A stretch of 11,051 bases of DNA from Candidatus Pacearchaeota archaeon. Lineage in GTDB: Archaea; Nanoarchaeota; Nanoarchaeia; Pacearchaeales; GW2011-AR1. Every line of letters begins with the position of its first letter. Within the stretch, counting starts at the first letter, position 1. The stretch spans positions 1-11,051 of the forward strand of contig NZER01000180.1 in NCBI GenBank assembly GCA_002690445.1, in the 5' to 3' direction. Positions 1 through 6,661 of this stretch are shown here, piece after piece. A program made the translations under genes and the position numbers. The notes beneath the pieces were generated by a model. It was not told the origin of the DNA. It saw nothing but the letters and a program-made list of their open reading frames with translations, and ran no database searches.

Positions 1-65
1 GGCAGAATATGATCTGCTGCTGTTACTGAATAATTGGCAAATGACGATTTTTGAGTTGTTGCCAT
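1..65 (-). CDS. Probable major capsid protein, N-terminal fragment (cut by window edge)
   Basis: An ATG at 65-63 opens a frame that stays open to the edge of the window. It starts MATTQKSSFANYSVTAADHIL, so 21 complete codons are visible. An AGGTAG ribosome binding site lies about 4 bases upstream of the ATG. The function is inferred from position alone: it is the gene directly after the scaffolding protein and one small gene in a portal-MuF-scaffold order, which is where tailed phages usually place the major capsid protein. The visible residues are too few to recognise the HK97 fold. The alternative is another head protein such as a decoration protein. Confidence 0.6.
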   Translation of the reverse strand, partial: MATTQKSSFANYSVTAADHIL

Positions 66-138
66 TGTACTACCTATTTTTTTAATCCATCTTCAACTAT
101 TCGATAAATCGAATCTTCGGGTAGGATTTAATTATTAT
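66..138. repeat. Short intergenic spacer with hairpin and AT direct repeat
   Basis: The spacer between the 80-residue gene and the capsid gene holds a palindrome at 99-114: ATTCGA (99-104), a four-base loop TAAA, then TCGAAT (109-114). On the minus strand it is followed by an A run rather than a T run, so it does not look like an intrinsic terminator. It could be an mRNA-processing or stabilising hairpin ahead of a highly expressed capsid gene. Next to it, an 11-base direct repeat AATTATTATTT occurs twice (130-140 and 141-151). This repeat encodes the Asn-rich end and stop of the upstream gene. Confidence 0.45.
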
Positions 139-381
139 TTAATTATTATTTAATTTTCCTTTACCAAATCCTGCAAAGAGTCCAAATGAATTTGACGATT
201 TACCTTTATAATGTCTTTCGGCATTTTCCTGAGTTGCGTCTAAATAATCGATTGTAGTACATTCTTTGTTTTTATAAGTACAAGAAGGATAGCCTTCTTT
301 ATCGGTTTCCATTCTTAATGTGTCTGTGGGATCAAGATCAATACCAAGTATCTTTTCTTTTTTTCCATTAACCAAACTCAT
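139..381 (-). CDS. Small protein of unknown function in head module (80 aa)
   Basis: I do not recognise a family. The protein is hydrophilic with no membrane segment, and has two Cys residues (SCTYKNKEC) near the middle. It starts with ATG sharing one base with the stop of the scaffold gene (TAATG), with an AGGA ribosome binding site about 6 bases upstream, so it is translationally coupled to the scaffold. Its last 20 residues contain FGLFAGFGKGK, which resembles the scaffold's own end (FGNIFGTGK). A C-terminal tail shared by two adjacent head-assembly genes suggests, as inference, that both bind the same partner, for instance the capsid protein. A decoration or accessory head protein is another option. 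Confidence 0.75.
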   Translation of the reverse strand: MSLVNGKKEKILGIDLDPTDTLRMETDKEGYPSCTYKNKECTTIDYLDATQENAERHYKGKSSNSFGLFAGFGKGKLNNN

Positions 382-962
382 TATTTTCCTGTACCAAATA
401 TATTTCCAAACTTATCATTAGAGCCTTTTTTTGATTTTTCATAACCATCAGGATCATTAATAACCCATTCCATTTTATTTTCATATCCACCAAATTCACC
501 TCCCACTCCTCTCTGACCAGTAGCTTTTGATGTATTTGCTGATATGCTTTTACCTGTTTTGTTCACATGAACCCTTAAATTAGCCATTGAAAGATCAGAA
601 TAAATAACCCGATCATCTTCAGGCATTTGATTTAATAGATATTCCCTCTCCTGTTGTCTTTCCGTCTCTAATACTTCCAAACGTGAAGTTTTTTCATCAA
701 GTAATGAATTTTTTTCCTGAAGTAGCTCTTTCAATTGACCTTCTTCTTTCATTTTACTTTCCCTTGCTGAGTTCTGTTTATCACTAATCTCTGCAAGTTG
801 AGTTTTCAATTCACCTATTTGATCTTTAGCTTCCTTAAATACAGAATATGGAATACTATGATCTTTTTGCCCTTGATTTACATCAGTTGGATTGATGGAT
901 TCCTGTTTTTGGTCATTTGGATTGACCGAATCCTGTTTAACGACATTTGGATTGTCTGCCAT
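381..962 (-). CDS. Capsid scaffolding protein
   Basis: This is a likely internal scaffold that guides assembly of the procapsid. The N-terminus (residues 1-35) is polar and carries three imperfect 10-residue repeats beginning NPN, NPN and NPT. Residues 37-56 (IPYSVFKEAKDQIGELKTQL) match the typical opening of phage scaffold/GP20-type proteins. They are followed by a long Glu/Lys/Gln-rich coiled coil to about residue 110. The rest is Gly/Ser-rich and ends FGNIFGTGK. At 193 residues the length is normal for the group. The start is ATG at 962 with CAGGAG about 9 bases upstream. It sits between the MuF/portal genes and the presumed capsid gene, as expected. No separate protease gene is visible. 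Confidence 0.8.
   Translation of the reverse strand: MADNPNVVKQDSVNPNDQKQESINPTDVNQGQKDHSIPYSVFKEAKDQIGELKTQLAEISDKQNSARESKMKEEGQLKELLQEKNSLLDEKTSRLEVLETERQQEREYLLNQMPEDDRVIYSDLSMANLRVHVNKTGKSISANTSKATGQRGVGGEFGGYENKMEWVINDPDGYEKSKKGSNDKFGNIFGTGK
864..953 (-). repeat. 30-bp in-frame tandem repeat in scaffold gene
   Basis: Three 30-base units encode residues 4-13 (NPNVVKQDSV), 14-23 (NPNDQKQESI) and 24-33 (NPTDVNQGQK). Units 924-953 and 894-923 agree at 23 of 30 bases by direct comparison; the third is degenerate beyond its first codons. The unit length is a multiple of three, so copy number can change without breaking the frame. Confidence 0.7.
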
Positions 963-998
963 AATTTATAACTCCTGTTTATTTATTTTCAATTAAAA

Positions 999-1205
999 TT
1001 ATTTTAAATACTTATATAGAGAATTTGGCTCAAATACTACCTCATTGGTTTGTAATGGATGTATTTTTTTATGGTCAAACTCTCCATTCTGTATATCTTC
1101 TGGTATTCCTTTGGGAAAAGCCTTGCAATATTCATTAAATCCTTCTCCCTCTAATCTTTCACAGCCAACACAAGTCGGTGTATTTTTTGGTAATTCAGTT
1201 TGCAT
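999..1205 (-). CDS. Small Cys-containing protein with CxxC and CxAFPxGIP motif
   Basis: This 68-residue protein has C12-x2-C15, then C27-K-A-F-P-x-G-I-P (27-35), an I-x-x-G step and H45. The pattern C..C...C.AFP.GIP..I..G...H recurs, from my knowledge, in small phage and bacterial proteins often encoded next to MuF/minor head genes, but I know of no established role. The Cys/His set suggests metal binding. The start ATG (1205) overlaps the MuF stop by one base; upstream GGGAT is only a weak ribosome binding site, so translation probably depends on coupling to MuF. By position it could be a partner, chaperone or inhibitor of the MuF fusion protein; that is inference. Confidence 0.75.
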   Translation of the reverse strand: MQTELPKNTPTCVGCERLEGEGFNEYCKAFPKGIPEDIQNGEFDHKKIHPLQTNEVVFEPNSLYKYLK

Positions 1206-2464
1206 TATGTTATCCCATTATCATCTAAAAATTGTAAAAACTTTGGATGCAACAAGTCTTTCCTTCCCATCTTGAACAAGCTAAAACATTCTGCAAACCA
1301 TTCTTTTTCATTTTTCATAGAATATTGTGATGGGAATATCTTTCGCATTAGCCTTTCTTTATCTAAAGGATCACCTCTAAAATTATCTAATTCTTTCTGC
1401 ATCTTCCGCTTAAATGAACTTATTTTTTTTTCAAAAGGTGTTTTTGATCGAAATGTTCCACCTAAATATTCATCTTTTGTAAAGATTCCTTTTTGCTGAT
1501 GGACATGATGTCCTATCTCATGCCAAAAGGTGCTTTTGGTCATTAATTCTTGGTTGTTTTCAAGTGTTACAAAATGCCTTTTAACACTCCAGCTATGTAA
1601 GCCTTCAGAGGCATCCTTTGTATATCTTCTTACTATATGGTCAGGCGTTCGTAACATCCCTTTGTTTATATTCAATAAACCATCACCCATACTTGCATTT
1701 ACTGAATTTCTTGGATCACTACCTACACCTCTAATTCTTGGTAACCTGTTGTCATCGCAAAACTTATTACACTCCTCAAGTAGTTCATTTACTAAATTGC
1801 ATTGCTCAAGTGTCATTGACTTATAACGATTATAATTGTTATATTTTTTTACACTACCCCTGAACCTCTCCACATCATCACCAAATTTATATCCTCTTTT
1901 CCCTTCTTTTTGGTTTGCTTCAGCCCATCTTTGAGCAGAGGCTTTTGTCTTTGCAAAACCAGCCTTAAAAAGTCCTTTCCCAATATATTCTTTTTTTGGC
2001 TTTTCCTTTCGTATTATATTGCCTTCAGTTTTATATCCAACAGGTACTAATTGACATTGACAATTCCTTCCACAAACAGAGAACCCAGACTTGGGCAAAC
2101 CAATAGAATCAAAATATCCCATTTCACCTACAACACCAGCACGATTCTCACAGTCAGGGCATACCTTACCTCCTGCACTAACCCACCTGAATCGCTTTAT
2201 ACCAGCCTTTTCATAAGCCTGTCGAGTTGATACATTACTTGCATTTTCCATACCATTACGAATCGTTGAAGCAGAATTGTTTTTTAATGATCCGAAGATT
2301 CTACCTCTTTCAGTTAGATCATTCCTGAGTATGTTTTTTATTTCACTTTGATTTACACCAGAAGCAGACATTAATCCAATAAAACTTTCAACATCATTAG
2401 AGAATGAATTAGCAGTACCTTCAACGCTTATTCTCATATATTCCCTTAAATCATTAAAATTCAC
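1205..2464 (-). CDS. MuF-type minor head protein fused to HExxH metallopeptidase-like domain
   Basis: The N-terminal part (about 1-145) is a Mu gpF/SPP1 gp7-like minor head domain. It has the typical WVSAGGKVCPDC segment (94-105) and a second Cys cluster C131, C135, C137, which together look like the family's zinc-binding core. MuF proteins sit at the portal vertex and can be ejected with the DNA. A basic linker (about 148-215) leads to a C-terminal domain with FWHEIGHHVHQ (313-323), an HExxH zinc motif at H315-E316-H319. Downstream, EWFAECFSL (388-396) offers E388 or E392 as third ligand, a gluzincin-like arrangement. The start is GTG at 2464 overlapping the upstream stop (GTGA), with AGGA 5 bases before it. 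The substrate is unknown. Fusions of MuF to effector domains are known in phages. Confidence 0.85.
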   Translation of the reverse strand: MNFNDLREYMRISVEGTANSFSNDVESFIGLMSASGVNQSEIKNILRNDLTERGRIFGSLKNNSASTIRNGMENASNVSTRQAYEKAGIKRFRWVSAGGKVCPDCENRAGVVGEMGYFDSIGLPKSGFSVCGRNCQCQLVPVGYKTEGNIIRKEKPKKEYIGKGLFKAGFAKTKASAQRWAEANQKEGKRGYKFGDDVERFRGSVKKYNNYNRYKSMTLEQCNLVNELLEECNKFCDDNRLPRIRGVGSDPRNSVNASMGDGLLNINKGMLRTPDHIVRRYTKDASEGLHSWSVKRHFVTLENNQELMTKSTFWHEIGHHVHQQKGIFTKDEYLGGTFRSKTPFEKKISSFKRKMQKELDNFRGDPLDKERLMRKIFPSQYSMKNEKEWFAECFSLFKMGRKDLLHPKFLQFLDDNGIT

Positions 2465-2922
2465 CTTATTCCTGCTCCACCCTTTTGCCTTAATTTTTCT
2501 TTTAATCTAAATTTTAAAGATGTATCTATTTTTTTCAATGCTCTTTTAGATATTCCAAACCATTCACGTTTAGGTACTCCATCGCCTGTATTGTGAATAT
2601 GCCCTACAACTATTCTATTTACTCCATCCCTTCCTCTTGGCACTTGGACATTTGCTATTTCTTTTCCTCTGGTTGCTCTTGGTTTTATATAGACCTCGTG
2701 CATTTGCCCTGTTGCAATTAAAGGAGCATTAGGTTGCCCTTTTCTTCTTTTTTGTTTAGATGTTGATTCTTTTAATGGCTTAAAAGCTGATCCATTAATA
2801 TCTTGCCCTTGTCTAACTCCATTTTTTATATCAAGAACAATTATATCTGCTACAATGTTTACTTCATTGTGTAGCTTTAATCCATCCCAGTTAATATTTT
2901 TAATATGTTTTACTTTAGCCAT
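2461..2922 (-). CDS. Phage virion morphogenesis protein, Mu gpG-like
   Basis: The 153-residue protein shows the landmarks of the Mu gpG/P2 gpS-type morphogenesis (tail completion) family. These are NGSAFKPLKEST (43-54), then PLIATGQMHEVYI (67-79), then VGHIHNTGDGVPKREWFGIS (106-125), which matches the usual H..G...P.R.W/F pattern. The C-terminus is basic and helical. In that family the protein acts in head completion or head-tail joining, and the place between portal and MuF fits. The start is ATG at 2922, three bases after the previous stop, without a clear ribosome binding site, so coupling is likely. The family match is by eye, and the exact assembly step is not shown. Confidence 0.7.
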   Translation of the reverse strand: MAKVKHIKNINWDGLKLHNEVNIVADIIVLDIKNGVRQGQDINGSAFKPLKESTSKQKRRKGQPNAPLIATGQMHEVYIKPRATRGKEIANVQVPRGRDGVNRIVVGHIHNTGDGVPKREWFGISKRALKKIDTSLKFRLKEKLRQKGGAGIR

Positions 2923-2925
2923 ACG

Positions 2926-3210
2926 TCAATCAATAGCATTAATTATTTTCTTTGCTTTCTTTTCACCGAGACCAATGGCTTCTTCTACCATTGTTTGCTT
3001 ACTTTCCCAATACTGATATAAAATTTCAGAAGTATAAATATTAATTTCCTCCTTATCCATTTTAAATAATAAATCAATGTCGACAATATCTAATATCTTT
3101 TCTGCATCGTCTGTAATCTCATCTTTTAATTCATCTATTTTTTCAATATGTTTACGGAGTATTGGCATTTGCTTGTGCTGGTCTAATGCTGAAGATATTT
3201 GTCTTTTCAC
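2926..3210 (-). CDS. Small head-module protein with possible helix-hairpin-helix end
   Basis: This is a 94-residue, charged, mainly helical protein. Its C-terminus, MVEEAIGLGEKKAKKIINAI (74-93), resembles a helix-hairpin-helix (h..hhGhG..kA..Ih) of the kind that touches DNA backbone. I do not recognise the whole protein. The start is uncertain. A GTG at 3210 has AAAGGG almost touching it and would overlap the portal gene by 59 bases, while an ATG at 3168 (residue 15) gives a shorter overlap of 17 bases but has no ribosome binding site. Lying just behind the portal gene, it might be a head-completion or connector protein; this is inferred from position only. Confidence 0.6.
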   Translation of the reverse strand: MKRQISSALDQHKQMPILRKHIEKIDELKDEITDDAEKILDIVDIDLLFKMDKEEINIYTSEILYQYWESKQTMVEEAIGLGEKKAKKIINAID

Positions 3211-4486
3211 CCCTTTGTTCTATCCTGTTATCAAGGAACTCAATAGCTTCTTCCCTGTTCTCAAAGCGATCAGGATCATGCTCCATGATATAATCTATCT
3301 TATCTTTTATTCCATGTTTCATCCACCAATCCCATTGAGCCATCTCTTTATCTGGATCAGGGAAATCAATCTCTGCAAAATCAACACTAAAATCATCAGG
3401 TAGATTAAGGTTCATTTCAACATCTAATATTTTCTGCTCTATCTTGTGAATATCCTTTTCCACCATCCTAAACTTCTCAACATCATCTTCCCTTGCTTCC
3501 AGCAATTCAAGATTCTCTAACTTAATTGCAACTCCTGACTTCTGAGATGCTATACCAAAATCGAAAGCGATATGATGATTAGAACATATATGCTGTATCT
3601 GATGTTTAATCCCTTCCATGATTGCACCGATGTCTGTTGAGTTATTAATAGAACCTAAATCTCCATCTTCAAGAACAACTACCTTATTTAATCCAAGTTT
3701 AATATTATTAGTATCAACCCTTCCCCTCACAAACATCTGGCCTCCAGCACTTCTGATATGATGCTGTAACATGGTCATGGATATATCTATCTGTTGATTA
3801 GCTAAAGCAATATCAGCACCCTCTCCGATATTAAAATACTCATCAATTACACAATTAGGCTGTATGGTTACGAACGGAAGTATGCCATAAGGATTTACAT
3901 TATCATCATTTAATTGAGTTATCTTATTCATAGAATCAATCATATAATGTTCTTCAGCACTCCAAAATATAAACTTATCTTCTTGGTGGTGTAGTATGTC
4001 ATCTGTTGTTTTCTGCATTGGGTAAAGTACACTCATCACTTCCATAGGATTATCAGGATTAAGAGTTACCTCATATTCAAGAACTGGTCTATATTCCAAT
4101 TTCTCCTCATCCTCATTCCAGAGTACATGAACAAGCATAGTACCTACAAGATTATGAACTCTCTCGACGTTCTTTAGCTTATAATTCTTTCTGAGCATCA
4201 GATCAGTAATATCATCATTCTGTTCATTGTTATACATCCTGATTGGATTATCTTTATAAACCATTGATATTCTGTTGATAATCTTCTTGGTTATGTTGGT
4301 AGTATATAAAGGAATCTCCTCTTGCAGACTGCCTCCGAAATACCCATCAATGTACTGCTGAGTATTCTGATACTGATAATAATCTACCAGCTTATTCCTG
4401 TATTTAAACATCTTGGCAAGGTTAGCTTCTTTAAATCTCGCCATTGATTCTCTTATTGCTTGTTCTGCATTATTAAAATAAATCAT
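3152..4486 (-). CDS. Portal protein
   Basis: This is a 444-residue protein of the SPP1 gp6-like portal type, forming the ring at the head vertex through which DNA is packaged. Evidence is the position straight after large terminase (ATGA overlap at 4483-4486), the length, and typical features. These are an early helical region with YRNKLVDYYQYQ, the stretch NITKKIINRISMVYKDNPI (64-82), the segment ASQKSGVAIKLENLELLEA (315-333) that corresponds to the conserved crown/stem helix of this family, and an acidic helical C-terminus. AAGGA lies about 10 bases before the ATG, inside the terminase gene. I see no truncation. Confidence 0.85.
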   Translation of the reverse strand: MIYFNNAEQAIRESMARFKEANLAKMFKYRNKLVDYYQYQNTQQYIDGYFGGSLQEEIPLYTTNITKKIINRISMVYKDNPIRMYNNEQNDDITDLMLRKNYKLKNVERVHNLVGTMLVHVLWNEDEEKLEYRPVLEYEVTLNPDNPMEVMSVLYPMQKTTDDILHHQEDKFIFWSAEEHYMIDSMNKITQLNDDNVNPYGILPFVTIQPNCVIDEYFNIGEGADIALANQQIDISMTMLQHHIRSAGGQMFVRGRVDTNNIKLGLNKVVVLEDGDLGSINNSTDIGAIMEGIKHQIQHICSNHHIAFDFGIASQKSGVAIKLENLELLEAREDDVEKFRMVEKDIHKIEQKILDVEMNLNLPDDFSVDFAEIDFPDPDKEMAQWDWWMKHGIKDKIDYIMEHDPDRFENREEAIEFLDNRIEQRGEKTNIFSIRPAQANANTP

Positions 4487-5730
4487 GCCATATATGTCCT
4501 TGTTGTCGGTTTAGAAATAGGGTGTTCAAAATCAATATAATAACCGAATCCATCTGATAAATGGGTTAGTTCTTTATTCGATTTGTCAATTTCTCGTGTG
4601 CCATCCTTGTTCACCACTTGTTCTAAATCCCTGATTAATCCTTTACATTTAGGATCAATAATACAAGTTTTCATAATTGAATTTACTGAGTTTACTCTGT
4701 CTATTACTGATGGAGCAGATTGTTTTGTTAATACTTTAAAGTTATTCTGTCTAAGTATATCGTGGTCTGTGTTATAGCTTGAAGTCCTCCGTTGATTCCC
4801 TGAAGGATCGGGGTATATTATTATATTTCTATTTGAGCCATATCTTCTTTTAATCTCATCACATAGCTGTTGTGTCATTAGCTCCTGTCCTCCACTATGC
4901 TTAATTGAAATTTCATCGAACACTCGTACTCTGGGATTGGAGTAATATTCCTGAATGAGGGTACAAGTGATGGGGGATACGTTAAAATCCAACCCGATTT
5001 TGATCGGCATGGTTTCGATGTATTGGACTTCTTTTGTATTTTTTTCTCTGGAGAACGCATAATACGTCGATCCTCTCTGCAAATTGACAAAATTTCCAAG
5101 TAAATAAGCCTTGACTAACTGCTCATCATAATTCTGTTCTAATGATTTCAAGAACTCTCTCGGTAAGCTCTTATTATCATAGCTACTTGCTCTTATGTAT
5201 TCATAACCCTCTTTAGGATTATTTTCCCATAATTCCCATACATACCTGAACCCTTCAGGTGTTGTAGTTGTAAATGCTGTTAATGTATTGCCATCTCTTA
5301 ATCTACTGAGTAACATCTTCCAAGCATAATCATCCTTCAGTAAATCGCTCTCATCTATTCCACCAAAGGCTAAATTTAACCCTGCCCATCTTCTGCTATT
5401 CTCTGCTGATCTTAACAGTACATCACAATATCCACCATCCCACTTTACTTTATATCTTAAATCAGAAGCATTGTATTCATAAGAATATCCTGCTTCCCTT
5501 AATACTTCCTCCCATGTCGGCTGCAGAACATCCTTCACCATTGGATAAACTGGCTCTGCTAATAAACCAACTTTCCCTGCATTTAACCCACATTGTCTTA
5601 ATGCTTTTACGCATAAGGCATAAGTCTTTCCTGCTCCATACCCTGCAATAAGTGCTGGATACTTCGCCTCAGAATATACAAAATCATCTTGATGTCCATA
5701 TAATTTAAATACGTTCTGTTGTGAAGCCAC
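4483..5730 (-). CDS. terL: Terminase large subunit (packaging ATPase and nuclease)
   Basis: This is the motor that translocates DNA into the procapsid and cuts the concatemer. The Walker A motif is AGYGAGKT (29-36, K35). The Walker B motif is LAFGGIDESD (120-129, D126-E127), followed by the coupling motif TAFTTTTPEG (151-160). The RNase H-like nuclease domain begins at IGLDFN (245-250, D248), continues through VFDE (270-273) and YPDPSG (306-311), and closes with THLSDGFGY (389-397, D393). At 415 residues it is full length. The start is GTG at 5730, overlapping the small terminase candidate by 26 bases with a weak GAAGAA upstream; no ATG lies near the N-terminus in frame. Confidence 0.93.
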   Translation of the reverse strand: MASQQNVFKLYGHQDDFVYSEAKYPALIAGYGAGKTYALCVKALRQCGLNAGKVGLLAEPVYPMVKDVLQPTWEEVLREAGYSYEYNASDLRYKVKWDGGYCDVLLRSAENSRRWAGLNLAFGGIDESDLLKDDYAWKMLLSRLRDGNTLTAFTTTTPEGFRYVWELWENNPKEGYEYIRASSYDNKSLPREFLKSLEQNYDEQLVKAYLLGNFVNLQRGSTYYAFSREKNTKEVQYIETMPIKIGLDFNVSPITCTLIQEYYSNPRVRVFDEISIKHSGGQELMTQQLCDEIKRRYGSNRNIIIYPDPSGNQRRTSSYNTDHDILRQNNFKVLTKQSAPSVIDRVNSVNSIMKTCIIDPKCKGLIRDLEQVVNKDGTREIDKSNKELTHLSDGFGYYIDFEHPISKPTTRTYMA

Positions 5731-6022
5731 TTGGCAGTTCTTCTATTGTCTGCTGAATAACCTGTGCTGGTTTCCCTTCCATTCTATCAGCAATGAATTG
5801 AATACTCCATGTATCTCCTTTGATAGCTTCATTAACAACATTATTTAATATCAAATTAAGTTTAGTAACACCATTATCACCTTTTTCAGCAGTTATTTTT
5901 CTTAATATTTCAGGAATACATTTACCCTTTTTAGGTCTGCCTTTAGGATTACCACTCTGCCCTTTTTTAAAAGGTTTCAGGTTATCTATGTTTCCCCTCT
6001 GCTTTTTAGTGGTGTCTGACAT
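5705..6022 (-). CDS. DUF5681-type protein, candidate small terminase subunit
   Basis: Residues 16-33 (KPFKKGQSGNPKGRPKKG) are the hallmark of the DUF5681 family, a basic AT-hook-like patch often found in genes just upstream of large terminase. The rest is helical, with ADRMEGKPAQVIQQTIEE (80-97) typical of the family's end. The role as small terminase, recognising phage DNA for packaging, is inferred from position and the basic DNA-binding patch. At 105 residues it is short but normal for this group. The ATG at 6022 has a strong AAGGAGG about 10 bases upstream, lying within the last codons of the RusA gene. Confidence 0.8.
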   Translation of the reverse strand: MSDTTKKQRGNIDNLKPFKKGQSGNPKGRPKKGKCIPEILRKITAEKGDNGVTKLNLILNNVVNEAIKGDTWSIQFIADRMEGKPAQVIQQTIEELPSGFTTERI

Positions 6023-6023
6023 C

Positions 6024-6398
6024 TTATCCAGTCCTCCTTACAAGTGTATATTCTTCTCTCTCACCTACCTCTTTACACGTTTTTTGATTTACCTTCAAAG
6101 ATGTTAAATGAATAGTATCATCATCCCATATAAATAGTTCATTACAGAGAGCATCAATTAGAGATTTCATTGAACCATACAAGTTATCATGGTCTAATTT
6201 TCTTCTTCTAATTGTTTCTATTTCTAAATTAAATGGTTGTTTTGGTTCAGCTTTATCAAATTTCCATTTATTCATCTCTGAACGTACTATTAGCTGATAC
6301 TGGTTTCTTCTTTTAGAACGGACACTCCAATGTTCTCGAAGTGTTATATTCGGTGATGGAGGAACAAAAGGTAATTTTATTATTTCTGCCATTCTCAT
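6024..6398 (-). CDS. rusA: RusA-family Holliday junction resolvase
   Basis: RusA-type enzymes are dimeric Mg-dependent nucleases that cut four-way junctions formed during phage recombination or replication. The family signature is clear. RRKLDHDNLYGSMKSLIDAL (65-84) gives the D-x-DNL pattern (D69, D71, N72), a conserved Lys (K78) and D82, and IWDDD (90-94) supplies the last acidic residues. At 124 residues the length is right. The ATG at 6398 has no ribosome binding site; a second ATG two codons on (6392) follows GAGA and could be used instead. The start lies directly behind an inverted repeat and a 383-base gap. It is the first gene of the left module, although functionally it belongs with the recombination genes. 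Confidence 0.92.
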   Translation of the reverse strand: MRMAEIIKLPFVPPSPNITLREHWSVRSKRRNQYQLIVRSEMNKWKFDKAEPKQPFNLEIETIRRRKLDHDNLYGSMKSLIDALCNELFIWDDDTIHLTSLKVNQKTCKEVGEREEYTLVRRTG

Positions 6399-6405
6399 AA
6401 TTTAA

Positions 6406-6463
6406 GGGGATATTAGGCTAATCTAATGGAGGAGATGGATAATCTAAATTAATAAATATCCCC
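6406..6463 (-). repeat. 9-bp inverted repeat bracketing the RusA leader
   Basis: GGGGATATT (6406-6414) and AATATCCCC (6455-6463) are exact inverted copies separated by 40 bases, ending 7 bases before the RusA ATG. In a minus-strand transcript the enclosed loop contains CTCCTCC, which resembles the 16S rRNA anti-Shine-Dalgarno sequence. RusA itself has no visible ribosome binding site. This could be a translational control element, an operator pair, or chance in an AT-rich region. Confidence 0.5.
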
Positions 6464-6548
6464 AATATATTAAATTCTATTAAAATTCTAAGGCATATAA
6501 TATTACATTTTGTTTGTTAATAAAAAGATTTTACTATTTTAATATTAC

Positions 6549-6573
6549 CATTTTAAGAGTTTTGCTTAAAATG
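6549..6573. repeat. Perfect 9-bp hairpin with 7-base loop
   Basis: CATTTTAAG (6549-6557) pairs with CTTAAAATG (6565-6573) around a loop AGTTTTG. It is A/T-rich, with no T run directly after it on either strand, so it is not a good intrinsic terminator. It may be an operator-like palindrome. Confidence 0.45.
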
Positions 6574-6601
6574 ATTAGGTGCTTTTACCCTTTGCTTTAT
6601 A

Positions 6602-6615
6602 CAACTATTTAGTTG
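6602..6615. promoter_or_regulatory. 14-bp operator-like palindrome
   Basis: CAACTA (6602-6607), a two-base centre TT, then TAGTTG (6610-6615) form a perfect dyad. The size and spacing fit a binding site for a dimeric phage regulator. No protein can be assigned to it. It lies 15 bases from the G/A-rich tandem repeat. Confidence 0.35.
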
Positions 6616-6629
6616 CATGGAGCTATATT

Positions 6630-6655
6630 GAAAAAGGTGGAAAAAGGTGGAAAAA
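6630..6655. repeat. Iteron-like 10-bp tandem repeat
   Basis: GAAAAAGGTG occurs at 6630-6639 and 6640-6649 and continues as GAAAAA at 6650-6655, a perfect direct repeat of 2.6 copies. The 10-base period matches one helical turn, so a protein would meet each copy on the same face of the DNA, as in iteron origins. Replication slippage is the plain alternative. Confidence 0.6.
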
Positions 6656-6661
6656 TATGAT

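Noticed and set aside
99..114. Intrinsic terminator before the capsid gene
   Set aside because: The stem is short and A+T-rich, and no T run follows it on the minus strand.
1045..1826. Several plus-strand open frames of 76-99 codons opposite the MuF and CxxC genes
   Set aside because: They are antisense to well-supported genes, have low-complexity Ser/Phe/Leu-rich products and no ribosome binding sites.
3077..3403. 108-codon plus-strand frame opposite the portal end
   Set aside because: It is antisense to the portal and following gene, with a hydrophobic, Ile/Ser-rich translation typical of the complement of AT-rich coding DNA.
4878..5099. 73-codon minus-strand frame inside large terminase
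   Set aside because: It lies in a different frame within the intact terminase nuclease domain and has no start signal.
6424..6449. Plus-strand GGAGGAG followed by ATG as a gene start
   Set aside because: The frame ends after five codons and the spacing is zero.
6550..6617. 19-codon minus-strand frame (MQLNSCIKQR...) in the structured gap
   Set aside because: It is very short, has no ribosome binding site, and overlaps the palindrome and hairpin; there is no sign of coding.
6630..6655. CRISPR-like repeat
   Set aside because: The repeats are directly abutting 10-mers without spacers, which does not fit a CRISPR array.
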